Assembly (NCBI GenBank): GCA_029247315.1
Contig: JAQWLM010000017.1
Location: forward strand, 1 to 64,000
DNA length: 64,000 nt
DNA from: AAA164-E04 sp014239995
GTDB taxonomy: Bacteria > Verrucomicrobiota > Verrucomicrobiia > Limisphaerales > AAA164-E04
Direction: 5' to 3'
Shown one piece after another: positions 54,516 through 62,641 of this stretch. Every line of letters starts with the position of its first letter. The stretch's first letter is position 1. Below the pieces are notes generated by a model. The model was not told where the DNA came from, did not search any database, and was given only the letters and a program-made list of their open reading frames with translations. Position numbers and translations under genes: made by a program.

Positions 54516-55580
54516 TCAGGATTCGGGCATCCATTGGTTCTTCAGAATTCCAGCAATCGACATAAAGCATTTACCTGCAGATGTTTCAGGCCCACTCACT
54601 ACCACTGGAACCCCGGAATCACCACCTTCCCGGATCTCGGTAAAGAGAGGTACTTGGCCAAGGAAAGGAATGCCCTTGCGCTCACACTCACTTTTGCCAC
54701 CCCCATTGCCGAAGATTTCAACCCGTTCACCCGTGGGCGTTGTGAAATAACTCATGTTTTCAACCATACCCAAAATGGGAACATTCACTTTCTGGAACAT
54801 GGCAATCCCTTTGCGCACTACCCCCACCGAGGCCTCTTGGGGCGTGGTCACGATGACCCCACCATCCAGCGGCACGGTCTGGCAGAGAGAAAGCTGGGCA
54901 TCTCCAGTGCCGGGCGGCAGATCGACAAGCAGAATATCCAACTCGCCCCAGTCCACACTGCTGAAAAACTGCTGAATGGTCTTCATAATCATGGGCCCAC
55001 GCCATATAACAGGCTGATCATCAGTAAGAAGAAACCCCATACTCATCAACTTAATGCCGTGACTCGTGAGCGGAATCATCTTCTGCTCAGGCGTAATGGA
55101 AGGCCGCTCCTGCACCCCCATCATCAAGGGAATGCTAGGACCGTAGATGTCACAATCCAGAAGACCGACACGCACACCAAGTTGACTGAGCGCACAGGCG
55201 AGGTTCACAGAGAGTGTTGACTTGCCCACGCCCCCCTTGCCACTGGCAACCGCAACCACACGCTGAATACCTGGAACCGCCTGCTGATTTGGAAAAGGGT
55301 TTCCGGCACCCGAGCCGCTAGCCTGCGTGCTCGACTCGGCAGCGGGAGCCTTGACCTGGACGTGCACATGCTCGATGCCGGGAGCCCCCCGCAGCACACG
55401 CTCTGCGTCCTGCTTGATCTGTCCTGCAATCTCAGCAGTTCCGCCGTTCAGTTCAATAGACACGCTCACAGCGGCATTTTGGACAGACACCTGCTTTACC
55501 AATCCAAAGGAAACGATGTCGCGTGAATAGCCCGGATACGCTACCTGCTTTAGAAGCTCATGTATTTGCTCTTCGGTCAT
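54516..55580 (-). CDS. Mrp/ApbC-family P-loop iron-sulfur carrier
   Basis: A 354-residue cytoplasmic ATPase. An N-terminal DUF59/MIP18 domain (about 1-80), a linker rich in S, A and G, and a ParA/MinD-like NTPase (about 100-350) with the deviant Walker A SGKGGVGKST, DIYGPSIP and LVDLPPGTGDAQL. Mrp/ApbC proteins load Fe-S clusters. The CxxC pair that usually follows ENMSYF is missing here; the segment reads TTPTGERVEIFG, as in a known subgroup without these cysteines. I take ATG 55580; a TTG four codons earlier is in frame. Downstream is the gamma-carbonic-anhydrase-like gene. Confidence 0.92.
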   Translation of the reverse strand: MTEEQIHELLKQVAYPGYSRDIVSFGLVKQVSVQNAAVSVSIELNGGTAEIAGQIKQDAERVLRGAPGIEHVHVQVKAPAAESSTQASGSGAGNPFPNQQAVPGIQRVVAVASGKGGVGKSTLSVNLACALSQLGVRVGLLDCDIYGPSIPLMMGVQERPSITPEQKMIPLTSHGIKLMSMGFLLTDDQPVIWRGPMIMKTIQQFFSSVDWGELDILLVDLPPGTGDAQLSLCQTVPLDGGVIVTTPQEASVGVVRKGIAMFQKVNVPILGMVENMSYFTTPTGERVEIFGNGGGKSECERKGIPFLGQVPLFTEIREGGDSGVPVVVSGPETSAGKCFMSIAGILKNQWMPES

Positions 55581-55664
55581 ATAATGATTCAATTGTTCTG
55601 TTTAAAAAATGACTGCCTAGCCTTATCCTGCAAAATCGGGAATCAGGCCGTGGGGAGGACAGGT

Positions 55665-55678
55665 GTGAAACGTTTCAC
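55665..55678. promoter_or_regulatory. Perfect 14-bp palindrome upstream of the TIR-AAA gene
   Basis: GTGAAACGTTTCAC is fully self-complementary. The centre resembles operators of LacI/GalR-family regulators (for example TGAAACGTTTCA-type sites). It lies 147 bp before the TIR-AAA start and 85 bp before the mrp start on the other strand. A near copy is at 57574-57587. Confidence 0.5.
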
Positions 55679-55825
55679 CACGTGGAGGTATGGTAGCGTG
55701 ACACGTAACTTTGGCAACCGAGTTTTTGGACTGGTTTTTCAAAAACAGCCACCCTATAAGGAAGATTCACTCGCGTTTCAGGGGCGGGAAAAAGACCACG
55801 TCAAGGAAAAACCAGGAAGTAACCG

Positions 55826-57448
55826 ATGGTTTTGGTGGGCTGGACTATTATCAACCTGATGCAATTTATTGGCAACATGCAAGCTATGAAAAGGGTAGTC
55901 ATCCTGGTTAAGTCCAGTGAAGAACAGGATCAAAAACTGTCAAAACATATTGAAAACCAGTTAATTCTGAAAGGATATTCTGTCTATGTGGATGCAGAAA
56001 ACAAAGCAAGTATGGCATGGGCAAAAGACGTAACCAAAAAGATCAGGGAGGCAGATGCCGTGGTACCACTCCTGTCCGACAAGGCATGCCACAGTGAAAT
56101 TATCGCGTTTCAGATCGAGACAGCCCACGATGCCGCCCAGAAACAAAAAGGCAGTCCGATGATCATCCCATGCCGCGTCGGGTTCACCAGGGACCTTCCA
56201 GAACCCATCGGGGGTATTCTGGCAACCGCCACCCACCTTCTTTGGGAAACGGAGGAGGACAATCACGATGTGGTTCAGGATCTCGACGAAAGGATCAAAC
56301 GCATTGATTCACAGAAGAAACCGTCAAAACTGGCACTCAAGCCCGGACTGCGCCTGGTGGCCAAACCAACCCCGAAACCAAGGCCTATTCGTGTCACCAT
56401 TCCCATTCAATACGCCCCGAAAGGCCCCCTGCCACTGGAGCCTATCGGGGGTGCCGTTCCATTGCAGTCTGACTTTTACATCAAACGGGAGGTCGACGGA
56501 CATTTCCGTGAAGCCCTTACACGCTACGACAGCATTGTACTCCTGAAAGGTGCGCGCCAAATTGGAAAAACCTCCCTTCTGGCCCGTGGCCTTCAGATGT
56601 CCCGCGAACGCGGTGCCAAGGTCGCTTTGACTGATTTTCAAAAATTCAATGCCTCGAATCTGGAGGATGTGACCCATTTCTACATCAGTCTGGCCGAATC
56701 CCTGGCCGAACAACTGGAGGTCGACGCCCTTCCGACGGACACATGGGATGAACGCCAAGGGCCCAACGTTAATTTCGAGCGATTTGTGAGCAGGGAAATA
56801 TTGAAACCCCTGAATGCCCCCTTGGTATGGGGATTGGATGAAGTCGACCGACTCTTCACCTGTGATTTTGGCAGTGAGGTCTTCGGCTTGTTTCGCAGTT
56901 GGCACAATGAACGTGCCCTGGAACCAGGAGGTCCCTGGGCGGGATTGACACTGTGCATCGCATATGCGACTGAAGCCCACTTGTTCATCTCTGACATGAA
57001 TCAATCGCCATTCAATGTTGGAACGCGACTCGGGCTCGAAGACTTCTCCTTGAGGCAAGTCCAGGAACTGGATCAACGCTACGGCAATCCTCTGAAAACC
57101 GAGGAGAAAACCCAGCGCTTTATCGAGCTGGTGGGAGGACATCCTTTTCTGGTCCGTCAGGGACTTCATGAACTGGCCACAAAAAAGCATGACTTTGAAA
57201 TGTTCTGCCAGGAAGCGGACAAGGACGATGGCGTCTTTGGAGATCACCTCAGGCGCATCATGGTTCTACTGGCAAAGGATCCCGAACTGACCGAAATCAT
57301 CAAAGGGGTCCTTGGAGGACTACCCTGCCCAACCCCTGAAAGCTTCTATCGCCTGCGCAGTGCAGGCATCCTGAGCGGCAATGCCCTGGACGACTGCGCA
57401 CTGCGCTGTCAGCTCTACACCAGATTCCTGAAACGACACTTGATCTGA
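55826..57448 (+). CDS. TIR-like domain plus AAA-like ATPase protein (candidate defence or signalling gene)
   Basis: A 540-residue protein. Residues 21-145 look like a TIR-type fold: strand KRVVILVKS, GYSVYVDAENK, ADAVVPLLSDKACHS, then a helix with E91 and E98, and IIPCRVGF. A linker rich in K and P (about 160-205) follows. Residues 210-535 form an AAA-like ATPase (AAA_35 type) with Walker A G242-A-R-Q-I-G-K-T-S250, LTDFQKFN, Walker B VWGLDEVDRLF (D338, E339) and the family segment NQSPFNVGTRLGLEDFSL. AGGAAG 8 nt upstream supports ATG 55826; ATG 55886 would start directly at the TIR strand. Similar TIR/AAA proteins occur in cyanobacteria and other complex bacteria; many TIR proteins cleave NAD in antiphage defence, but activity here is unproven. 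It stands alone between mrp and the atp genes. Confidence 0.75.
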   Translation: MVLVGWTIINLMQFIGNMQAMKRVVILVKSSEEQDQKLSKHIENQLILKGYSVYVDAENKASMAWAKDVTKKIREADAVVPLLSDKACHSEIIAFQIETAHDAAQKQKGSPMIIPCRVGFTRDLPEPIGGILATATHLLWETEEDNHDVVQDLDERIKRIDSQKKPSKLALKPGLRLVAKPTPKPRPIRVTIPIQYAPKGPLPLEPIGGAVPLQSDFYIKREVDGHFREALTRYDSIVLLKGARQIGKTSLLARGLQMSRERGAKVALTDFQKFNASNLEDVTHFYISLAESLAEQLEVDALPTDTWDERQGPNVNFERFVSREILKPLNAPLVWGLDEVDRLFTCDFGSEVFGLFRSWHNERALEPGGPWAGLTLCIAYATEAHLFISDMNQSPFNVGTRLGLEDFSLRQVQELDQRYGNPLKTEEKTQRFIELVGGHPFLVRQGLHELATKKHDFEMFCQEADKDDGVFGDHLRRIMVLLAKDPELTEIIKGVLGGLPCPTPESFYRLRSAGILSGNALDDCALRCQLYTRFLKRHLI

Positions 57449-57573
57449 GATACAGATCCTCCTGGCCAGATCACCCCCTCATTCTCTTGCCGAAAAAGGG
57501 TTCGAAGACCCAAGGCCGGGGGACTGCGTGCAGGCAAAAAAACGGGTTGGGAAATATTTCTAAAAAAATCCTT

Positions 57574-57587
57574 GTGAAAAGTTTCAC
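57574..57587. promoter_or_regulatory. Near-palindrome upstream of atpB, copy of the 55665 site
   Basis: GTGAAAAGTTTCAC has the same arms (GTGAAA/TTTCAC) and the same 2-nt centre length as the site at 55665-55678, differing only in the centre (AG for CG). It is 84 bp before the atpB ATG at 57671. Two such sites bracket the TIR-AAA gene. Confidence 0.45.
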
Positions 57588-57670
57588 GATGGATAACGGT
57601 GAACGCACTTTTTACACGGCTGCGCGCACAGGCGCACGCCGCGACTGTTAGTTATCATCGGTCGATTTTC

Positions 57671-58633
57671 ATGAAATTTTTGAGTAGAATCATACCCCTA
57701 ATCTGGCTGAGCCTGGTGGCCATGCCCATGGCAGCTGTCGCTGCTGAACTGGAGCAAGACACAGCCGAAATCGCCTCCGAAGTGGCGTTCTCCGAATTGA
57801 ACGGAACACATGCGGAGGATCATGCAGCAGAGGCACATCACGGCCTGCCACCGGCAGCAGTGCCCATTTTCGAGCTTGGACCAGTGGTGGTCACCAATTC
57901 CATGGTGGTTTCCTTTGCAGTGGCGTTGTTGTTGATCATTGGAGCCCAGATGGCCACTCGATCAATGAAAGACGTGCCCACTGGACTCCAGAACTTCTTT
58001 GAGATGCTTGTTGAAGGACTTTACCAATTCTTTGAGGAAATCCTGGGAAAGAAAATGGTCAAACAGACCTTTTGGTTTTTTGCTACTGTCTTTATCTACC
58101 TACTCAGCACCAACTGGTTTGGATTGATCCCCGGTTTGGGAACCATCGGTTGGGGACATGAGGTGAATGGTCATTTTGTGCTGACGGAACCCCTGCTTCG
58201 AGGTGCGAATGCCGATTTGAACATGACCGCAGGCCTGGCCTTGCTTTTCTTCTTCCTCTGGATCAAGTGGTCCCTTCAGAGCATAGGCCCGGGCGGCATG
58301 GTCGGGCACATCTTCTCAGTCAAGGGGCATGGCGGCGGTTTTCTCGGCATCTTCTTGGTGGCTGTTTTCCTTTTCGTGGGTGTGGTGGAGATCGCCTCGA
58401 TTTCCATTCGTCCAATGGCATTGATGTTTCGCCTGTATGGGAATATTTTTGCAGGCGAAAATATCCTCGAAACGGTGATGCACATGGGTGGCTGGGGATT
58501 CGGTTGGCTTTTGGTGCTTCCCTTCTACCTCTTGGAACTTTTGGTCGGGGCAGTTCAAGCTCTGGTCTTCGCACTGCTTACCGCTGTCTTTACGGCGTTG
58601 ATGTGTGAACATCACGAAGAGAAAGCACATTGA
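57671..58633 (+). CDS. atpB: ATP synthase F0 subunit a
   Basis: A 320-residue membrane protein from ATG 57671, which gives a signal-like N-terminus (FLSRIIPLIWLSLVAMPMAAVAA); a GTG at 57599 would add 24 residues unlike any AtpB. About six helices follow. The essential arginine of the proton path is in the segment MFRLYGNIFAGEN. The histidine-rich periplasmic loop (HAEDHAAEAHHG) is seen in related phyla. It opens the atpBEFHAG set; atpI is absent. Confidence 0.94.
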   Translation: MKFLSRIIPLIWLSLVAMPMAAVAAELEQDTAEIASEVAFSELNGTHAEDHAAEAHHGLPPAAVPIFELGPVVVTNSMVVSFAVALLLIIGAQMATRSMKDVPTGLQNFFEMLVEGLYQFFEEILGKKMVKQTFWFFATVFIYLLSTNWFGLIPGLGTIGWGHEVNGHFVLTEPLLRGANADLNMTAGLALLFFFLWIKWSLQSIGPGGMVGHIFSVKGHGGGFLGIFLVAVFLFVGVVEIASISIRPMALMFRLYGNIFAGENILETVMHMGGWGFGWLLVLPFYLLELLVGAVQALVFALLTAVFTALMCEHHEEKAH

Positions 58634-58713
58634 AATAAATTTTAATGGTTTGAGCATGGCTGGACCGTGTGAACCATTGAGTAAAAAGTAAAACACGAGA
58701 AAGGAAACATAAC

Positions 58714-58911
58714 ATGACTGGTAATATCGCTGTTGGACTTGCTGCACTCGGATCGGCCGTTGGTGTAGGTATCATCGGAATGAAAGCCGCGGAGGCCACC
58801 GGTAGAAATCCTGGGGCCGCAGGGGCCATTCGTAATCAGGCGATTATATTCGCCGCATTAGCTGAAGGGGTGGTCTTCATCGCCATTTTCTTGAGCAAAT
58901 TCGCCGGTTAA
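58714..58911 (+). CDS. atpE: ATP synthase F0 subunit c
   Basis: A 65-residue hairpin of two helices, a little shorter than the usual 70-80. The ion-binding carboxylate is E51 in FAALAEGVVFIA; the neighbouring serine/threonine of sodium-type rings is lacking, so proton coupling is likely. The cytoplasmic loop is GRNPGA. An AGGAAA Shine-Dalgarno precedes ATG 58714. A strong stem-loop follows the gene. Confidence 0.95.
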   Translation: MTGNIAVGLAALGSAVGVGIIGMKAAEATGRNPGAAGAIRNQAIIFAALAEGVVFIAIFLSKFAG

Positions 58912-58913
58912 TA

Positions 58914-58927
58914 GTATTAGCTAATAC
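58914..58927. other. 14-bp palindrome just after atpE
   Basis: GTATTAGCTAATAC is a perfect palindrome starting 3 bp after the atpE stop, immediately before the larger stem-loop at 58931-58958. It could extend the structured region of the mRNA; no function is shown. Confidence 0.35.
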
Positions 58928-58930
58928 ACA

Positions 58931-58958
58931 GGGTCGGGCTGCTTAAGCTGCCCGACCC
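58931..58958 (+). other. Strong stem-loop between atpE and atpF
   Basis: GGGTCGGGC (58931-58939) pairs perfectly with GCCCGACCC (58950-58958) around a 10-nt loop. Only AATTTCC follows, so it is a poor terminator. In ATP synthase operons, structure near atpE can stabilise its mRNA or limit read-through, fitting the need for many c subunits; here that is inference. Confidence 0.6.
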
Positions 58959-58978
58959 AATTTCCACGAGCATTTTAT

Positions 58979-59518
58979 ATGTCAATCATTACTTTTTTAG
59001 CGGCCTCCCAAAACCCTATCACGGAAGTCACCCAAGAATTCGGAGTGACAGGCCAACTTCTTTTCAGCCAGCTTTTGGCTTTTGGTGTGGTGGCATTTGC
59101 GCTGACCAAGTTTGCCTACAAACCACTGCTGCAAGCCCTCGAGGACCGCCGGAAAAAAATCGAGGAGAGCCTCGACAACGCGGAAAAAATCAAGACCGAG
59201 TTGGCGGCAGCCGAAGCTGCCAGGAAAGAGATCATGGAAAAAGCCAGCAACCAGGCCAACAAGCTCATCGAGGAGGCACGGGCAGCCGCTTCAAGGGTCA
59301 AAGATCAGGAAACCCAGAAGGCCATCACCCAGGCCGAACAGATTATCGCAAAGGCACGCGAAGCAGCACAGGCCGACCATGAGCGCATGCTCACCGAGTT
59401 GAAACAGGAAGTTGGCAGGCTGGTCGTGCAAACCACCGCCCAGGTGGCAGGAAAAGTCCTGACCGAGGAAGACCAGAACCGTCTGGTCACGGAGGCCAAC
59501 AACCAGATTGCAGCCTGA
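58979..59518 (+). CDS. atpF: ATP synthase F0 subunit b
   Basis: A 179-residue stator subunit: one N-terminal membrane helix (about 25-45, LLFSQLLAFGVVAFALTKF) followed by a long charged coiled coil rich in A, E, K and R (about 50-160). It links the membrane part to F1 through the delta subunit. Only one b-type gene is seen. It lies between atpE and atpH in the normal order. Confidence 0.93.
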   Translation: MSIITFLAASQNPITEVTQEFGVTGQLLFSQLLAFGVVAFALTKFAYKPLLQALEDRRKKIEESLDNAEKIKTELAAAEAARKEIMEKASNQANKLIEEARAAASRVKDQETQKAITQAEQIIAKAREAAQADHERMLTELKQEVGRLVVQTTAQVAGKVLTEEDQNRLVTEANNQIAA

Positions 59519-59576
59519 TTCAAAGAACAAGAAAAGAACAAGAGCCCCCTGGCACTTTTTAAAAATCAGATAAAAG

Positions 59577-59975
59577 ATGAAAGTTTCCAAGCAAGCACGT
59601 CGAGATGCCAAGTCCCTCTTCAGGGCATGCATGGAATCAGGCCAGCTTAAGGAAGAACGCGTCAAGCAGACCGTTCAATCCGTGATCGCAGGTAAACCGC
59701 GTGGCTACATGGGTATCCTGAACCATTTTCTGCACCTGGTTAAAATTGACCAGCGCAGTCGCACTGCGCGGGTCGAGTCTGCCAGCAGCCTGGACAACGC
59801 AACACAGCAGTCCATCCAGAAACACCTCGCCGCCAGGTATGGCAGCACCCTCGCGGTCCAATTTGATGTCAGACCCGAATTGATCGGCGGGCTGCGGGTC
59901 CAGGTGGGCAGCGATGTCTACGATGGCAGCATTCGCAGCAGACTCCGTCGTCTCGAAGAGACATTCACAGCATAG
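59577..59975 (+). CDS. atpH: ATP synthase F1 delta subunit, short form
   Basis: A 132-residue protein, much shorter than the usual 175-180. The C-terminal part is normal (FDVRPELIGGLRVQVGSDVYDGS and RSRLRRLEETF); the missing portion is in the N-terminal six-helix domain that contacts the alpha subunits. Its position between atpF and atpA fixes the identity. The frame is intact and the ATG well placed, so this is probably a natural short form. Confidence 0.88.
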   Translation: MKVSKQARRDAKSLFRACMESGQLKEERVKQTVQSVIAGKPRGYMGILNHFLHLVKIDQRSRTARVESASSLDNATQQSIQKHLAARYGSTLAVQFDVRPELIGGLRVQVGSDVYDGSIRSRLRRLEETFTA

Positions 59976-60039
59976 CAGGTAGACCATTTAACAACGTTCA
60001 ACGCTTGTTCCCTTTAAATAAGATCCTTCCAAAAACCCT

Positions 60040-61572
60040 ATGAGCAACCTAGTAAAGGAAATTGAAGCCCAAATCTCTGGCGCCAAACAAGGCGTTGCCA
60101 AGGAGAATATAGGCAACGTACGTGAAATCAGTGATGGCGTAGCCAAAATCGAGGGCCTGACCGACTGCATGCTCAATGAGATGCTTGATTTCGGCAATGG
60201 TGTAACCGGATTGGCCTTGAATCTCGAGGAAACCGACGTCGGGGCCATTATTCTCGGAGACTACACACAGATCAAAGAGGGCGCCGAGGTCAAAACCACC
60301 GGTAAGCTGCTGCAGGTTCCCGTCGGCAAGAACATGTTGGGGCGGGTCGTGAACGCCCTGGGCCAACCGCTCGACGGCAAAGGCTCCATCGACAGCGATG
60401 TTTACTATCCTGTTGAAAAAATCGCCCCGGGAATCGTGACCCGAAAGGCGGTCAGTCAACCAGTGCAGACTGGTATCATGGCCGTGGATGCGATGATCCC
60501 GATCGGACGTGGCCAGCGTGAATTGATCATTGGAGACCGATCCACCGGCAAAACCACCGTTGGGATCGATACCATCATCGCTCAAGCGCGTCAGAACAAG
60601 GCAGCCGAGGAGGCCGGAGACAAGGATTACCGACCCCTCTATTGTATCTACGTGGCTGTTGGTCAAAAACAGTCCAACGTCGCTCAGGTGATCAACACCC
60701 TGGAAGAGGAAGGCGCATTGCCTTACACAATCGTGGTGAGTGCCTCGGCTTCCGATTCAGCGACCAACCAGTATCTGGTTCCATTCTCTGGCTGCGCCAT
60801 GGGCGAGTGGTTCATGGAAAATGGTATGGATGCCCTGCTCATTTACGACGATCTCTCCAAGCACGCGGTGGCATACCGACAGGTGTCCTTGGTGCTCAAA
60901 CGCCCATCGGGGCGTGAAGCTTACCCCGGGGACGTGTTCTACCTCCACAGCCGTCTCCTGGAACGATCCGCACGGGTCAATGAAAAATACGGAAATGGAT
61001 CACTTACCGCGCTACCTATCATTGAGACCCAGGCGGGCGACGTGTCAGCCTACATTCCAACCAATGTGATTTCCATTACAGATGGCCAGATCTACCTGGA
61101 GACCGACTTATTTTATCAGGGCATTCGTCCTGCCATTTCAGTGGGATTGTCCGTCTCGCGAGTTGGATCCGCAGCACAGATCAAGGCCATGAAGCAGGTA
61201 TCAGGGCGCATCAAGCTGGATCTTGCCCAGTTTCGCGAACTGGCGGCCTTTGCCCAGTTTGGCTCCGATCTGGATGCGAAAACCCAGGCGCAGCTCGAAA
61301 GAGGCAAGCGCATTGTAGAAGTCTTCAAGCAGCCTCAATACAATCCTCAGTCCGTCGAATTACAGGTAGCGGTCCTCTGGGCCGTTCAAAATGGTTATTT
61401 TGACAAGGTGGACGTCGAAAAGGTAAAAGACTTCCAGGACAAGCTCACTGATTTCCTGGTGACGCGCAAGGAAGACCTTCTGAAGCAGATCGTCAATGAA
61501 AAAGCCTTGTCAGATACCTTGACGGCGACACTGAAGGAAACCATCGAGGAGTTTTCCGGGACCTACCAGTAA
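60040..61572 (+). CDS. atpA: ATP synthase F1 alpha subunit
   Basis: A 510-residue protein of normal length. Non-catalytic nucleotide-binding subunit of F1. The P-loop reads GDRSTGKTT, where most bacteria have Q instead of S. Other marks are VGQKQSNVAQV, LLIYDDLSKHAVAYRQ, RPSGREAYPGDVFYLHSRLLER and ISVGLSVSRVGSAAQ with the arginine finger. It follows atpH by 64 bp. Confidence 0.97.
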   Translation: MSNLVKEIEAQISGAKQGVAKENIGNVREISDGVAKIEGLTDCMLNEMLDFGNGVTGLALNLEETDVGAIILGDYTQIKEGAEVKTTGKLLQVPVGKNMLGRVVNALGQPLDGKGSIDSDVYYPVEKIAPGIVTRKAVSQPVQTGIMAVDAMIPIGRGQRELIIGDRSTGKTTVGIDTIIAQARQNKAAEEAGDKDYRPLYCIYVAVGQKQSNVAQVINTLEEEGALPYTIVVSASASDSATNQYLVPFSGCAMGEWFMENGMDALLIYDDLSKHAVAYRQVSLVLKRPSGREAYPGDVFYLHSRLLERSARVNEKYGNGSLTALPIIETQAGDVSAYIPTNVISITDGQIYLETDLFYQGIRPAISVGLSVSRVGSAAQIKAMKQVSGRIKLDLAQFRELAAFAQFGSDLDAKTQAQLERGKRIVEVFKQPQYNPQSVELQVAVLWAVQNGYFDKVDVEKVKDFQDKLTDFLVTRKEDLLKQIVNEKALSDTLTATLKETIEEFSGTYQ

Positions 61573-61599
61573 CCATCTCCAAAGAACCCAACGGATACC

Positions 61600-62478
61600 A
61601 TGCCCAGCACACGCGATATTCGCCGACGGATCAAATCTGTCAAAAACACCTCGCAGATTACCAAGGCGATGCAAATGGTGGCAGCCTCCAAGATGCGTCG
61701 AGCCCAGCAGGCTGCGCTGGCGGGCCGCCCTTATGCCAACCTGATGAATCAGGTCCTTGCAGAGGTCACTGCGGGTGCGGGGGACTTTAATCATCCCCTG
61801 ATTAACCCGGGCAAGGGCTCCAAGCGGGCTGTCATCGTAGTAAGTTCTGACAAGGGATTGTGTGGTGGACTGAACTCCAATCTTTTTCGAGAAGTGACAA
61901 AGATAGACACCAAGGAAACAGTCTATATTTCTGCCGGACGCAAGGCGGCTCAGTTTCTTGCACGCAGCAAGAGTGACCTGGCTGCCGAGTTCAGCTACAA
62001 GGATGCACCTGAGTTTGCAGAGGCACGCGCGATCTCCAAGATGGCACAGGAAATGTTTATCAAAGGAGAGGTCAGCGGTGTGGACATCCTTTTCACCAAT
62101 TTTGTCACCACGCTTGAGCAACACCCGGAATTACGCACCTTCCTGCCTGTTGGAGAAATCAAAGGCATTGAGGCCGGTATTGAAGGAGAAAGCAGCCAGA
62201 AGGAACTGGAACGCTCCCAGGTCGAGTTCCTTTTTGAACCCAATGCAGGGGACGTGCTAGGCAACCTTCTGCCTCATTACCTGAATTTCCAGATGTATCA
62301 GATTCTTCTGGAATCCAAGGCCAGTGAACACAGTGCACGTATGGTCGCCATGAAGAATGCAACCGACAACGCCAAGCAGATCATCAAGGATCTGACCCTT
62401 GAATATAACAAGTTGCGCCAGGCGATGATCACCAACGAACTCCTGGAAATCACCTCGGCTGCGATGGCCCTTGGGTAG
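61600..62478 (+). CDS. atpG: ATP synthase F1 gamma subunit
   Basis: A 292-residue central-stalk subunit with paired N- and C-terminal coiled-coil helices (RDIRRRIKSVKNTSQITKAM at the start; ARMVAMKNATDNAKQIIKDL at the end) and a central Rossmann-like domain with SDKGLCGGLNSNL. It lies 27 bp after atpA. The next genes in most operons, atpD and atpC, do not follow; a terminator and unrelated genes do. Confidence 0.96.
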   Translation: MPSTRDIRRRIKSVKNTSQITKAMQMVAASKMRRAQQAALAGRPYANLMNQVLAEVTAGAGDFNHPLINPGKGSKRAVIVVSSDKGLCGGLNSNLFREVTKIDTKETVYISAGRKAAQFLARSKSDLAAEFSYKDAPEFAEARAISKMAQEMFIKGEVSGVDILFTNFVTTLEQHPELRTFLPVGEIKGIEAGIEGESSQKELERSQVEFLFEPNAGDVLGNLLPHYLNFQMYQILLESKASEHSARMVAMKNATDNAKQIIKDLTLEYNKLRQAMITNELLEITSAAMALG

Positions 62479-62512
62479 GTCGCGCAAGATCTTCTTCAAA
62501 AAACACCTTTCC

Positions 62513-62543
62513 AGAAGCGGTCCTAGTGGCCGCTTCTTCTTTT
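62513..62543 (+). terminator. Intrinsic terminator after atpG
   Basis: AGAAGCGG (62513-62520) pairs with CCGCTTCT (62530-62537) around a 9-nt loop and is followed by TCTTTT. It lies 35 bp beyond the atpG stop, so the transcript appears to end without atpD and atpC. Confidence 0.7.
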
Positions 62544-62641
62544 GCACTTCGCCAATGGTCATTGGCCGAAATAACCCCCTGTCATGCTGGAAGACAAAGA
62601 TTTTATTGCCCTCTGGGAAGAAGTGACACTATTTTCTTGGG

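Noticed and set aside
56324..57247. 307-codon minus-strand open frame inside the TIR-AAA gene
   Set aside because: Antisense to conserved ATPase motifs; no recognisable product.
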